Source of the DNA: Himantopus leucocephalus
Taxonomy: Eukaryota; Chordata; Aves; Charadriiformes; Recurvirostridae
DNA: 64,000 nucleotides
Reading direction: 5' to 3'
Assembly: GCA_003993805.1 (NCBI GenBank)
Contig: RSEF01000001.1
Span: 100,168,414 to 100,232,413, forward strand
The position numbers and the translations under genes were made by a program. Every line of letters begins with the position of its first letter. Within the stretch, counting starts at the first letter, position 1. The notes under the pieces were generated by a model that saw only the letters and a program-made list of their open reading frames with translations, had not been told where the DNA came from and did not search any database. Positions 32,606-46,200 of this stretch are shown in pieces.

Positions 32606-33142
32606 TGGCTGGCTGTATGCTAAATCCTCCCACAGAATGACCCTACTCTTTTTTACTTGCAGACATACAGCAAGCAGGCCGGCTGGGGAAAGTTGACATT
32701 TTCCTGCAGTTACAGTTTTCCACATAGCCACCGACACAAATCTTCTTAATGCTGAGCTCAGGAGAAGAGGGACAGCTGCATGACTTTGGTGATGGGGGGC
32801 GGGGGGAGCAGATGGACACCCGAATCTCTGCAAATTTTGTTTCCTTATCCGCCACTCCCCATCCTGTGGTTTTTCAGCATCCAGACCTGTGGATAAGGGT
32901 GGAGTTTTTTCCTTAAGGAAACAGGGGATGCCCAGCACCTTCATAGGGACCCGCTGAAATGGCAGGCTGCACATGTACCCGTTCATTCAGTTGTGCTGAG
33001 GCCAGCAGGGGCAGTTCCTGTGCCTGGCTGGGATCTGGTTGGCTCCTGGGCTGAGCGTACACCAGACAGAGGAGCAAAGACCAGTGGCAAAAGGCAGGGA
33101 GTGGGGAGGAAGAGCAACAGCAGCTGCAGGTGGTTCAATCTA
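32606..33142. other. Intergenic stretch between the BOC and CFAP44 3' ends
   Basis: About 540 bases between the proposed polyadenylation signals of two convergent genes. A G-rich segment (GGGGGGCGGGGGGAG, about 32794-32808) lies here and could act as a transcription pause element. No coding sequence is seen. Confidence 0.5.
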
Positions 33143-33148
33143 TTTAAT
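33143..33148 (-). terminator. Possible CFAP44 polyadenylation signal ATTAAA
   Basis: On the - strand this reads ATTAAA, the common variant signal, about 800 bases past the stop. I saw no canonical AATAAA on the - strand between the stop and this point. If used, the CFAP44 3' end is about 540 bases from the BOC polyadenylation signal. Confidence 0.4.
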
Positions 33149-33942
33149 TAAAAATTAGCAAGAAACCCCAAGCCTCCCCATGGACCCTCAGAAACTCTGC
33201 ACTGGAAGAATGGTGCAACACAACCCCTCTGCTTTGGGGATGAAGGAAGTTTTCATAGTAAGACAGGGTAAGTGCTGTAAATGGTCATGCACTGCCACCA
33301 TACCAAATGCCAGAGACAGAAAAGGATAAAACCTGAAAACATACAGAGCCTGGGCACGCTCTCACTCTGTTGAGGAAGCCGGTGGAATTCCAGGCTGTAC
33401 CCTCCTCCTGCCAGGTAAATACCATGTCCAGCACTGCAGTGCAGTTTTCCACTGCTACAGAGCAGAGGCAAGTGGGAAAACACTTGATCTGAGCACTGTA
33501 GGCTCTGAGGAGAAAGGTCCCTTTGCTTTCTCCAGACAGATGGCACTTCCCTTGACTCTGACTCGCTCAGTTCGCAGAGAAGTGCCATTGCTGCTGGGAT
33601 GTTCAGCAAATAACAGAATGCACCCTTAAGGCAGACCTCTTTTACCATTTTTGGGACCACAAGTACCAAAGTTATATTTGCCGATGTGAAGGGCACTCAT
33701 GTGAAGACCAGACATACACATATGCACACACACAGGGCATCTGTCCAGTGCAAATCTCTGCAGTGGACTGATAACAGCATTTACTAGTTGTATTTGCACT
33801 TTTATATTCCATATCTGTCACTACAGTCATATTTTGATAGGGGAAACAAATACAGCCCTTTACAACTAAACCCCTGTATAGCCAAAGCAATTAATTTCAC
33901 ACTTCCAGGTGTGACTACTGCCCCAGTTAACCACATCCATTT

Positions 33943-34221
33943 TTAAGGGAGATTTTGACTGTTAGTTACCGTTTCTGGTGTAAGAACAGGGAATGATTCA
34001 GTTGGTGTCTCAGAGTCCTGTGGTGATGAAGGTTGTAGAAAGAGGCGCCCATCTTTTCTTCTAAGATGAGCAAGTTCTTCTCTTAAGCACCCATCTTTTC
34101 TGCTTAGAATATTGATTTCTTCTCTTAGGAGGGCTGTGTCATGAGCCATGTGCTTGAGCCGTGACTCCAGCCTGGCCTTCTCTTTGATGTCAGTAGTTCG
34201 GGTGCCCTGAAATTCTACTCC
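33943..34221 (-). CDS. CFAP44: CFAP44 last coding exon
   Basis: 92 codons and a TAA stop at 33943-33945. Encodes [20 protein letters not shown] and a helix containing two tandem 14-residue units, [14 protein letters not shown] and [14 protein letters not shown] (34128-34045), then a Ser/Pro/Thr-rich tail. Acceptor TTTTCCTTATAG. A donor-like GTAACT at 33969-33964 lies only six codons before the stop, so the exon may instead splice to a further exon downstream. Confidence 0.82.
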   Translation of the reverse strand, partial: GVEFQGTRTTDIKEKARLESRLKHMAHDTALLREEINILSRKDGCLREELAHLRRKDGRLFLQPSSPQDSETPTESFPVLTPETVTNSQNLP

Positions 34222-37200
34222 CTATAAGGAAAGGAAAAAAAATAGCTCCTATAAAACATGGGAGAATAAACGGTGGAAATTTATTTCAAGCAGGAAAGTG
34301 AAGCTCTCTAAGAGGACAGCCTCATGACATCTCCACACCTCAGTCAGAACTACTTGGAGTGAGGGACCACTAACTTAGACTCAGACTGTCACAGGTGGCT
34401 GCCTTATTCCCTAATACAGAGCAAAGAAAACACTTTAATTTATTTGGCTGTTTCCATGTAACAAAGGAATAATTTTGACTTGATGCAAGAGGGTGTTTAA
34501 TTAGAAATAAGATGAGTTTGTTTCATTATTAGAAAGCAGCTAAGTAAGAAATTACAGAGGAGCTAAGGTATGGCCTACTTCAGGATCCGCTCATTCATCT
34601 CCCTTTTTATAAGACCTGGAGCAGCCTTCCAGCCTGTGCCACTAGGCAATATTTGCCTGAACTGCTGACTGCAGAGCAGGATGTGAGGCCAGAGAGCTGA
34701 TGAGGGCCAGATGATTTCTTACTCATTTCTGAACAGTCCCAAACCTGCATGTAGTAGAATGGCTAAAAGGCTTACCAGATCATTCTTTAGTGAAGCCAGC
34801 TTAGTTTCAAGTTGCTGCTTTTCAAGGCAAAACTGGTTCAGCTGCTGGAGCTTGCTGGTGTTTTCCTTTGTCAGCTTCATCAGCTGCTGCTGCAGGTCTA
34901 AGATTCTTTCCTAGAAAGATATAAAAGGTTGAGATGGGATGAGAGAGGACAGAAGCTTTGAAGTGGGGAAGAACTGCTAGGCACATGTCACACAAGAGAG
35001 GTAAACAACAGACTGATCCTGCATACACCACACTACCTTCAGCACAATCTGGTGTCGTCGTGTTTTTTTTTTTTTAAATATTGCAAATGCCTAAGTAAAG
35101 TAGGCAAAAGCATGCGAAAGAGAAAGCCGTTAGGAACACAGTACATCTGTATCTGCTCTTCTGTAAGGGCAGCATAAGCATGTTGCCTGGTTGCACCACA
35201 GCAGCTGAGCCTTAGGCTCCCCCCGCAGACAGAGGCACGGATTTTCAGACTGCACAGACTAGCATCCCAGGCGTGAGCCAGGGCTGCCCTGTACTCAAAT
35301 AGTTTGTCACCAAAGGTGGTGGGAGGAGGCAGTAGGTGCCAAATGCCAGCTGAAAACCAAAGGAAAGCACTCTGGAAGAACTTCACATAGGGACTGAAGC
35401 AGAAGGATGCATTTGAGGAAAGTAAAACAAAAAGATCATCAGCTACCTCCATGAGAAAATAGGATGTGCATCAGCAACTGGAGCAGAGATAGGAGTGATG
35501 ATGGGAAATGGGAGTTGGACATTATGGTCTGTTAATGATAAGTGAAAAGAAACAAACATGAACATGTTCACAAAAGATATTAGTGTAACCATTCAGCTCC
35601 AGGGAAATGAAGCATTAAGAGATCATCATAACACATATGTCTTCCTCCTTTTCATGCTCCTTACCTCCCACTCTTTGAGCTCCTGGGAGTGCGCATATTC
35701 TTTCTCCATTATTTGCACTTTCAACTCTTCCATGTGTATGTTAACAGAGTGTGCTTGAACTGCTTCAAAATCAACCAGCCGGCCAAACTTCATCATCATC
35801 AGATGATTGCACTTCTCTTCCAGTCCTAACAGAAATGGCACGGCACAAATGACGGCACTGTCTTTCATTGGTTAATAAGAATTTCTGCCTTATCCCCAGC
35901 TTTTTGTTTGAGCTCTTTGGTATTTGCTCTGTAATAAATAATTCACATAAAACTACACAGATCTCACAACTGAGTATTGCCGGTTGTCCTTGCCCATGAT
36001 CATGTCTGTGTGGTCATTAAGCCACTCTCTACACCAGTCCTAGTAAACTGCTCCCACACCAAAGGCTTTATAGGGCCTCCACAGGTTTGGTGGTGCTAGA
36101 CACATCTTTGGGTTTGGTGCTTGGGAAAGTAAATGTTTCAAATAGGGCTTGTTTCATTCTTCTTATGTTACACAGAGGAAGAAATTGCCAAAAAAAGCTT
36201 ATGCAGTTTTGGGGGAAGTATTTTTTTCCTAGCAGTTCTGGTTTACAGCCAGAAATAGCAATCGTCTGTCTTGACTTCCAGTGTCTCATCTCAGTCAACT
36301 CTCCCTGTACTAAGTTCCCAAATTATTTCACATAGCCTAATTAATGACTCTGCAGTGCTGGAGAACTACCAGTACTTCATCAGAACAGTCCACTTGATCT
36401 GCTTTTTCTGTTTTATTTTCTGTAGTAACCAGCTGTGACATCTGTGTGTGTGTAAAGACATACATCTGGCGAGTTACCCACACCCAGTGCGGGGGACAGA
36501 ATGAGCATTAGTATGCTGTGTTGTTCAGACTCTCTGTTACTCACGTCGAATATTTATCTCCATCTCCTTTTTGTCCTGGACAAGCTGCTTGTGTTGCTCC
36601 TGGGCCTTCTTATAGATCTCTCTTTGCATTATCTTCTCGTTACGCAGGTCCACAATTCTCTTCTGCAGATACTCTAAGGATTTGTTGGTAAATACCAAAG
36701 CCTGGGAGAAGTCACTGGGCATCTCCCCATTAACCAAGTACTCCACCTGCGAGAAACAGCCATGAGCAAGGCTGACTTTTCTTATTAAGGGTGCTGGTGA
36801 TCTCTCTGGATAACAAATGTGTGAGTGTTAGAGAACTAATGAGTGAGGTAATAGTAAGCATGGGCACACCTCTTACATTTTGGTCCAGGAAATCACTAGC
36901 ACTCAGCAAAGCTCAAAGACTACTTAGAGCTGTGATGACTGCCTACATATAAAGCTGTCTACCCTTCTATGGCACCTGGAACAAAGGGGGAGTAAGGGAC
37001 TCCCTGTCAATTGTACTTTTGAATGATCTGGGAGTTGCAGGATTGCCATAGTCTGGCCTTAGACTCTTCTGTCTTTATTACCAACCTTTTAAGGAAGGAA
37101 GATAGAACAAATGGAGAGAACTGAGTTTGCCTCAGAGGTATATAAGCCAGAACAGGCAGAGGCCTCTCTTCTCTCTCTGAGGACAAGATTCAGCCCAGAG

Positions 37201-40200
37201 GAAATAACAGTATGGTCTTGAGTTTTCCTCTTTATTTTCTACTTATCAGCCCTGTGCTAACAGCTGTGTAGATGAATGCATTGCATCCAATCCAGCATTA
37301 TTGAATTGGGCAAAACTCCCATTAGTTTCCATAGTTTGGGGGCTTTTTTGGTTTGTTTTTTTGCGGATTTTTTTTTCCAGGAGAATATCAGTAGGTATGG
37401 ACTTGAAGGAAAATCCCATGCCAAACCTATAAACCCCTTGAAGACTATGCACATTTCAGCAATGGGCCGACCTGCCTGTCCTTAACTCATTTCTGTCAGT
37501 ATAGGAGAAGGAAAAAAAAAAAATCTAGAGGAACTAACAGCATGAAATTCAATTAATGGCATTTCACTCCCAGAAGACTATGGTGAATCAGGAACTAAGG
37601 GCCCCAAAGAACAGTAACACCATTGTTCAGATATACATAGGCCATTCTGCACCTGCAGGTGCACAACATCTTGAATTACCTGATGGAGTTTCAAAGGCAC
37701 AGCTACATATAGCTCATTCAGTCTCTGCTGCTTTTCCCACTGAAAGGTCTCCAGTTCCCTCTCTGCAGTGTTCAGACTGATTTCCACTATTTTTGCCTGC
37801 AGAAAGACAAATTGTGGACAAACAAAAATCCTGTACTACTCAAATAAATAAGGCAGCACAGTTCTATGTTAGAGTTCTGATACAAAGGGAAAGAAGTATA
37901 GAAAAAAATGCTCTTTTTTTAACATACTATGCTAGATGAATTTCATAGGCATACACGAGGATCATCTACATATTCAAGCAAGATTCTACCCTGAATACCT
38001 CTGTACACATGTACACTCATAAATGTCTCTTTAGTAGAGAAGCCCTGTATGTATCAAGAGACAGCTGCTTTGTTTAGTGTCTAAAACGCTTCTAGATCTA
38101 CCGAGCCTGCAAGATATTTTTTTATTGTGTTTTGCCTGGAAATGCTTATTGATTCTGCATGAGAAAGAAACAATTCAGACTCAAATGTCAGACCCCAGGG
38201 TAACTATGTGGCAGCTGGCACTTAGGAAAAATCTTTAAAAACTAAACAAAAAATGCTGTAAGTTAAGCATATTTGATGGAACATTTTTAAGACACAATAA
38301 AAGCAAGACTTGCGTAATGTTATTTTGGCAGAACTCACTCTCTATCCCGGATAACCCTTCAAATTAAGATATTTTTGAATTAATATAAATCAAATGTTTT
38401 GATGAATGCAGGAGCTCAAAAAAGCTAAAAGGAAAACTTGCACCAAGAGAGTTTATTCAGTGATTACTATGACAAAGAGCAAAAGAAAATAACTAAAAGC
38501 AGAAGAAATAGACGGAAGAATAGCATTTTTATGCATTTATTTTAACTTGCATTTGTGTTAGGATAAGTATTCTTTAATCTCTCCATCCCCATACACATGC
38601 ACAGAGGATAGGCCAGGCTACACCAGGTGCTTCACCTGAATCAGAGAATCCCATTTCTGCTGTTGCATGTTGGTTAGACAGCTGGGAAGGGACTGGACCT
38701 AAAACCTGGATCCAGCCTCATAGCAGCTAAGGTTGGACCACCTTGATTTACCCTTTTCAGGAGGACAGGTGAGCCATGTTGAGCTGCCTCCTGCCTCTGT
38801 GCTAGCACAGATACTGAGATATCTGTGGTATCTACCCAGAGGCCTCTCAAAGGCTTAGGATTTTGTTTTTAAATCTTAGTCAAAATCACTAGCACATTTT
38901 CACTGTAATGGAGCCAGATGATGCTTGCTGAGAAGAAAACGCTTCAATACCTTTTTGGCCAGGGCATTATGTTTCTTTCTGAGATTAGCAGCAACTTTCT
39001 TCTCCTCTGTTAAAGCTTTCTCAATGTCTAACCGCTTCTGCCGGAGCTGGATGGTGTTTTGGAAGAGTGCCTCATTGCAGTCTGAGAAGGAATGAGTCAA
39101 AGAATAGCTTAGTTTCATTACGATTGTACTACAGTTACAGGTTTGAGCTAGTAGCTTCTCCTACTGTGCACACTGCCCAGTGTTCCCCATAATAAGACCA
39201 TGCTCTTTGTTCCCTACAGCTTTCTCAAACATAAACCACATGGGCCATGTTCCTCCATGAGGGGGGTGAATGTCTTAGATGGATCATTTTCTTTACATTC
39301 AGTCAAGACAACATGTTGCCAGAAGTAAGACTAAATGCATCAATGCCCAGTGCTCAAAAGTTAGCTTTTGTAAGTAGTGCAGTCCCAGTAATTCACACGT
39401 TACAGTATAATCTTCAATTATGTGAACATGTAGTTGTTTATCCATAGCACCCTTCACCATAAATGATGATTTGCTGTAGGGATCATTTATAACTCTATTT
39501 TTAAACAAAACTGTGGCTCATAGGACCTGTTTCATTTGTTTCATGGCACAGAAGATCTGTGAATTTCTATCTAATGCAGTGATTTCAGTCATACTAATCA
39601 AGTGCATAATTATGCCCAGATCAGAGGGCGTAAAAAAAAAAAAAAAAAAAAAAAGAGTTCAATAAAGGCAAAGCAAATGACACACAGAGACAAATATGAA
39701 GAGGCTAATGCAACATGTAATTTCCCTATGAAATTAGTAATTTGGACTTTTTTAATAAAAAGTAAAAATCTTCATTTCTTCCCATTTCATTGAAAAAGAT
39801 GATGAATGAGGAGTTAATAGAAAATTCAATTTGTGGAAATGATGTTAAAATCCAATTTAAAAAGAAGTATGATAGGGTAATTTGTTGGTAAGTTCTAACT
39901 GCAAATAAAGGAGTGTTGTTACATGGTCATTGACATACCACTCAAAAGATTATTTTTTTTAAAAAAACAACACTCTAAACTAGTTAAACTCCTACAAAAG
40001 GGGGGGAGGGGAGGGAGGAGAGGAGTTGCTTGCTTTTGTTGAAGGAAGGAATGAATAAGATTTTGCAAACTAAAGCTCCTAACTTTTCAGCTACCCTTTA
40101 AGAGAGCAGCCTAGCAACAGGCAATTGCCGCATAAATCCACGAGGTGGTAACAAAGAGCTTAATTTAACAGCATGGTATGGTCCCCGCAGAACTTCCCTA

Positions 40201-43200
40201 AACAGGGATCCAGCTAGGCCAGGCAGCAGGTTTCCAGAGAGCAGCTACAGCCTCGCTCCAGTTCCACTCCTGAGAGGAGCCTTTTCTCTCCAGAAAACAG
40301 CTGTGAAATGGTGAATGATTCCTTACACAAAATAATTAATTCTTAGTGCTTAGCTAAGTTTTATTTTTCCAAACTTATTAATTAGGGTACTCTATACTAT
40401 CAGTAGTTTAATTCTTTTCACTGAGATTTCCTGGGGAGAAATGCTGCAGTCAGGAGGGGTACACACGTCTGGCCCTTAATGGCATTAACATGCAGTGAAT
40501 AATGAAAAATTCTGTGTTTTCTTTTTAAACACACAATAGTGCCCCTAAAGCTAAGCAAGTAGTCAACCCAAGGAAATGATGGATTAGGTACTCTTTGGGC
40601 AAACAGTATCATCAAAGACTTCATCTTCAGATCCAGAATTTTCTTCATCAGTCCCCGAGCTGGACACTTCATTGTTCTCCTCTTCATTCTCATCTTCTTC
40701 ATCTGGAAGAAAAGGACAGTACTGCTGGCTTGCAGAACACCCCCAGACCCACCAGCTGTGCATTATGCCAGTGTGCTGGTGAACACAATCCCAATAATCC
40801 ATGAAAGATCATCCTGGTAATATGTGAATCCAGGCACCTTGTGCCTATTTTATTGATCTGATAATTTCACAGAAAGAAAAAAAGAAAAAAAATGAGGGAG
40901 AGAGATCACCTAGAACTGCCAAAAGCACAGACACAGGCACATTTTTGGGACTTCCTTCAGTAATGTTTCCACTCTTTATATGTGCTAGGAATTTAAACTT
41001 TGTGGGTTTACTATTCTACTACAGAGATTAATCAACCAAGCAAAATTGGAGGCAAAAAACTAGCACAAAAGCATCACTGTTGCCTGTGCTTTTTGCTAAT
41101 CATGTCCCACTTGAAATCAAAAGCCAAGTCAGAGAGAGAGCACAAGTATTTTAGCTCAGTAAGTCTGCCTAGCCTTAACAGTTTAAAACCAAGTCACTAA
41201 GATAAATTAAATCCTTTCATAATATGTTTGGACTAATAGATGATTGCAGATTAGGTCTATGATCTCTCATTAGTCAATGGACAGATTAAAGGAGAATGTC
41301 ACGAATGTGGCAGACTAATAACTTATCCACAGCTCCCATTGGTACAGGATAGGAAGTACCTATTTAAAGCTTTGCCTCTTCTTCATACCAATTATCAGTC
41401 CTCAGTATTGACTTACAGGAAGTAAATTGCAGGAGCTGTCATCAGACCAAATGTAGTCATTGTTACAGACTGAATTACATCATTGTAATAATTCAAGATG
41501 GCTGCCACAGAACACGGGTCGGTACATAAACACATCTGGGTAGGTCTGATCTATGGTTTTTTGAACTGAGTTCAGCGTTGCATGTACCCAGGGCTCCAGC
41601 TAGATTGAGAGACATTTAGTGGACCACACGGAAGTATGTGTAACAAATCCATAAGACAAAAAGAACAGTATCTCCCCAACCTGCTTCTCTTCTGACTTCT
41701 TTTTTTTCCATGCACTTGATTTTCTTCTTCAGAACCTTGGTCAGAAAATGGGCAAACTCATTGTCTTCTCCAAGGGATGCTTGAAAGTTGGCATAGAGAG
41801 CTTTCTCACATTCCTGAAGCTTTACAATCTCACACTTTCTATCCTCTATCTGTGCAAGGTAGCTGTTCAATTTTGACTAAACAAACAAAAAAACTACTTC
41901 AGTTAAAAGGTACAACCCATGTGTGCATATATAGGATGCATCTGTGAAGATCTGGAAATGCAAACTTGTCTTTCTCTCTTTAAACCCATGCTTCAATCAA
42001 GCAAAACCTAGAAGTATGTTAGTAAATTTAAGTATATGATTTGTCACTTATTTTACATCCTGAAGTACCTATTAAAACACAACTCTTAAGATTATGAAAA
42101 GATTAACTATTGGAAGTTAAAAGCGACCATCCTTGGTTGATCATCAAGAGTTTCCTGTTTTTCAAAATTTAGCACTAGACGCTGGATCAGTGCTAAAATG
42201 AAGCAAAGAGACGCCACCATTTACTTTATGGCTTGTCTTTGTTTCAAGCCATGCATTAGCGGTACTGTTAAATCCAGAGACACGTGGCCTACTTACTTGG
42301 AGGGCCTCCTGCTCCCTGATGAGGGTGCTAACATGCCCCTGGAGAAGGATCTCATGTTTCTCAAAGTTCTTCAGGATAAGCAGCTCTTCATACCACGTAA
42401 TGTAGCGCAGGTCAGCACTTTTCATCTGCACATCCAGCTTCAGTTTCTTGTGCCGCAGAAAGCGAAGTTCAGCATCAAAGCTGATCACTAGTGCATTGAT
42501 CTGGAGCATATCAGAGAGTCAAATGAGGAACGGGGAAAGTATTGGGAGTGGAGCTAAACATGTAAAGCTAGAGAACAGAGCAGAAGGGAAAAATTCTCTC
42601 TGCCAAATCAACAACTCACCCATGCTATTTACTATGGATTACCAAAGCACTTAGAAAGACAAAGGTAAGCCCAAATGTGTCTTCTGTTCTCAGCACAATA
42701 GTGAAAGAATCACCAGGGCTTCACAGGAATGTTTCACTGCACCCCACTCCATCCCAGAAGTATTTTACTCTTATAGAATCACAGAATAGTTAGAGTTGGA
42801 AGGGACCTTCAAAGGTCATCTAGTCCAACCCCCCTGCAATGAGCAGGGACATCTTCAACTAGATCAGGTTGCTCAGAGCCCCATCCAACCTGACCTTGAA
42901 CGTTTCCAGCAATGGGGCATCTGCCACCTCTCTGGGCAACCTGTTCCAGTGTTTGACCATCCTCAGCGTAAAAAATTTCTTCCCTGTATCTAGTCTAAAT
43001 CTACCCTCTTATAGTCTAAAACCATTACCCCTTGTCCTATCGCAACAGGCCCTGCTAAANNNNNNNNNNNNNNNNNNNNNNNNNNNNNNNNNNNNNNNNN
43101 NNNNNNNNNNNNNNNNNNNNNNNNNNNNNNNNNNNNNNNNNNNNNNNNNNNNNNNNNNNGATAGATGACATCCATAGCTCTTTCCTTGTCCACTGATGTA

Positions 43201-46200
43201 GTTATGCCATCATAGAAGGCCACTAGGTGCCAGTGAAGACTGAGGCAAAAACATTCTCTTCAGAGAATGTTTTACTGTAGCCTGAAGTAGTTCACGTAAC
43301 AATCCCAGATGTAGCAATAAATGTGTCTTCTGCCTTGACAGGCTTCTTTCAGAATACCTGCCAGCTCTTTCATTAGATATTTACAGTTAAATCAGAACTA
43401 ACAGCTGCCAATGTTAACTTATATATATATATATGTAATAGTCACAGCAGCATTTGGATATTCCTCAAAACCTTCACACACAAACACAAGGCTGCCTATG
43501 TTGGGGTAGACCAAAGAGTCAATGGCCAATAGCAGAAGTTAGAGAAAAGACAGTAAGAAACAGAGTAAACAAGTGAACACCTGTGGCAGGCTCCTCTCTG
43601 TGCCCTCCTAAACTCTGACTTAGGGATATCCTGAGCTTGAAGCAGTATGTTTGTGTTCAACAGCTTTGAATGGATTTTTCTTCCAGACTTTATCACATTG
43701 TAGCTTCCCCCATGTCCTAACGCTGAGTTCCAAAGCTTAGTTATTGTTGGATAGGAAAACTATTTCCATTTGCAGATTTCAAGCTTTCTACATGACCATT
43801 TCATTTGATATCTCTCCTTCTTTTAAGACATGATTCCCACTCTCCTTTTCTATGCTATTCATAATTTTATCACCTCTGCTACAACCCTTTCAGCTGTCCC
43901 TTTTCCAGGCCAAAGATGCTTTATTCATTTAGGTGTGCCTTTTAAAGAAGCTTTTCCGTGATTAAGCATTTTGGTTACTCTCTTTTGTACCTTTTCTAAC
44001 GGTATAAATCATTTTTTGAGACCAAAGGGTCGGGACTACAGTTATTTAAGAGCTGAGAACATCATGAATCTACAAAGTTGTAGTGATGCTCATTTTTTAT
44101 TTCTTCATCACTTTTCAAGTAATTTCTAACATTTTGCTTGTCTTTTTTGTCCAATAAGATCATAGTTTCATAGAACAATCAATATGAAATCTAAGATCTG
44201 TTTTTCAATTGGTAATAGCACACAGTCACAGTTAGGCATTTATACTGATTTACACTGTAAATTTGCACCAGGTAGCATTTTCCTGAACTTTGGAAAGGCA
44301 AGAGTTGCTGCAAACCTGAGATGCAAGAGGTTTTGGTTTTATTTCTGATGCAGTGGGATTGTTCAATCTGACAAAAATAACTTCATTTCCTACCTTTTTA
44401 ATCAAGGTCTCCTGCAAGTATAGATTTTTTATCTTCTCCCTTTTTAAAATTTCCAGTTCCATTTCTGTTGGCTCTGCCTTCTCAATCTCAAAAACCTTTC
44501 GCTGCTCTGTGACCACAGATGATGCTATTTTCATCGGGCGTGGACCTGCAGCCTGGGCCATGGGGTCAATCTCTTTAATGGAAGGAGCTCGAAGAAACCC
44601 ATGCCTAAATGCATGAGATGAGGGAGACCCTTCCAGTTGTTCCTGGAGCTTTGCCTTGGCCTCCTGCTCTTCTTTGAACTTCAGGAGGATATCACTGTCA
44701 TACTCAAATTTTTTTTCAGGAACCTCATCTGGGTGTAACTGAGGGATCACAGGAAGAGGGAGGCGTTCTGATAAATCCAAGGCTGCTTGTATGGATTTCA
44801 ATTCTTGCACTAAACACTTGATTTCATCAATAATAGAAACCTTGAGATCCCGCAAAGACATGATCTCTTTGTTCATATTCACTTTCCTCTTATGGATCTG
44901 CAAAGGAAAACCAATTTTAGTAGTATTCCCCAGGAACACTTACATAGTATGTAGTCTTCCCCAACACAAATAATTGTTACCAGGCTTGTCATACTGACTT
45001 TCCTTCTTTCCATACTAGCTTTCTTTTCTGTACCATCTCCATACATTAGCATTGTTAAACAGCTCTATTTCAGTCCGTGGTTTTAAAACCTTTGGAACCA
45101 CCTCTCTTCCTCTCCTTCACAGAAAATAGTAAAGGTGTAAGAAGAGAAACAAGGCTTCCCCATTCTCTCAGTTTCTGACTTGATTGTGAGTTTCTTGACA
45201 TGAGCTGTTGAAGCACTGCAGAAAGCAGACAGAGGCTGTGAAAATAAGCTGTGGGTTTTACAGGATTAGTCATTTGGGCTGCCTCTCATTAAATACAGAG
45301 AGTATCTCAGCTTTGATATATGGCCCTCTTTTCAGGCATATAATACAAATAATACACTAACAGAAAGGAAATTAGATTTCTCTTAGTATTTTATAAAGCA
45401 AGCTTCCATCCCCAAGACAGAAGAAACATACCTGAGAGGACGTTTACTGTACACACTACCAAATGCACAGCCGCACAGAAATCTAGATCATTGAAATACA
45501 GAAATCATAGTCATTGAAACAAAGCTGTTATCTCACATATCATCAAAGATACTAAAGCAGTCCTCCATAAATGTAGGTTCTGGAAGGTCGATGAGATTCT
45601 TGTATTTTATACGTGATGGTGAAGCTGAAATCACAGCTACTGCAGGTAGTTAGAAGTGGAACAAAGTTTTGAATTGTTGAAGTATAGTAGATAGCAATAT
45701 TAAAAGCAAGAAAGTAACATTCTGTTAGATGCTTTGGGATTTCATACAAGCCACTAGATTTCTAAAACAAATTCTCTCCAGGCCTTCCAGCAATCCAGTG
45801 TCACAAAGTCAGCTCAGAAAACTTTGGCATCAGCTTAATATTCTTTCTCCAACTCAAGATGAAGATCCACTAATCTGAAAAGCGACACTTATATCAGATG
45901 TCAGAGATGGGAATTAAACAGCCAAGTGCAGCGAAATCTATTTGTAAGAACTTGTTTGCATCTTGCTTGGCCTGTAGGCAGACCTCAGTAATAATTCTAC
46001 ATTAATAATTCAGTAATAATAATTCTGTTCAACATGACTAATTATCTGGATGATGGCGCAAAGTGTATCCTCAGCAAGTCTGCTGATAATGCCAAGCTGG
46101 GAGGAGCGGCTGATACACCAGAGGGTTGTGCTGCCCTCCAGAGGGGCAGGCTGGAGAGATGGACTGACAGCAACCTCATGAAGTTCAACAAGTGGAAGTG

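Noticed and set aside
33253..33890. Minus-strand frames downstream of the CFAP44 stop as an extra terminal exon
   Set aside because: No recognisable CFAP44 sequence and no convincing acceptor; treated as 3' UTR, though the donor-like site near 33969 leaves some doubt.
39601..39793. Poly-Lys open frame on the + strand
   Set aside because: It is only the translation of a 23-base poly(A) run.
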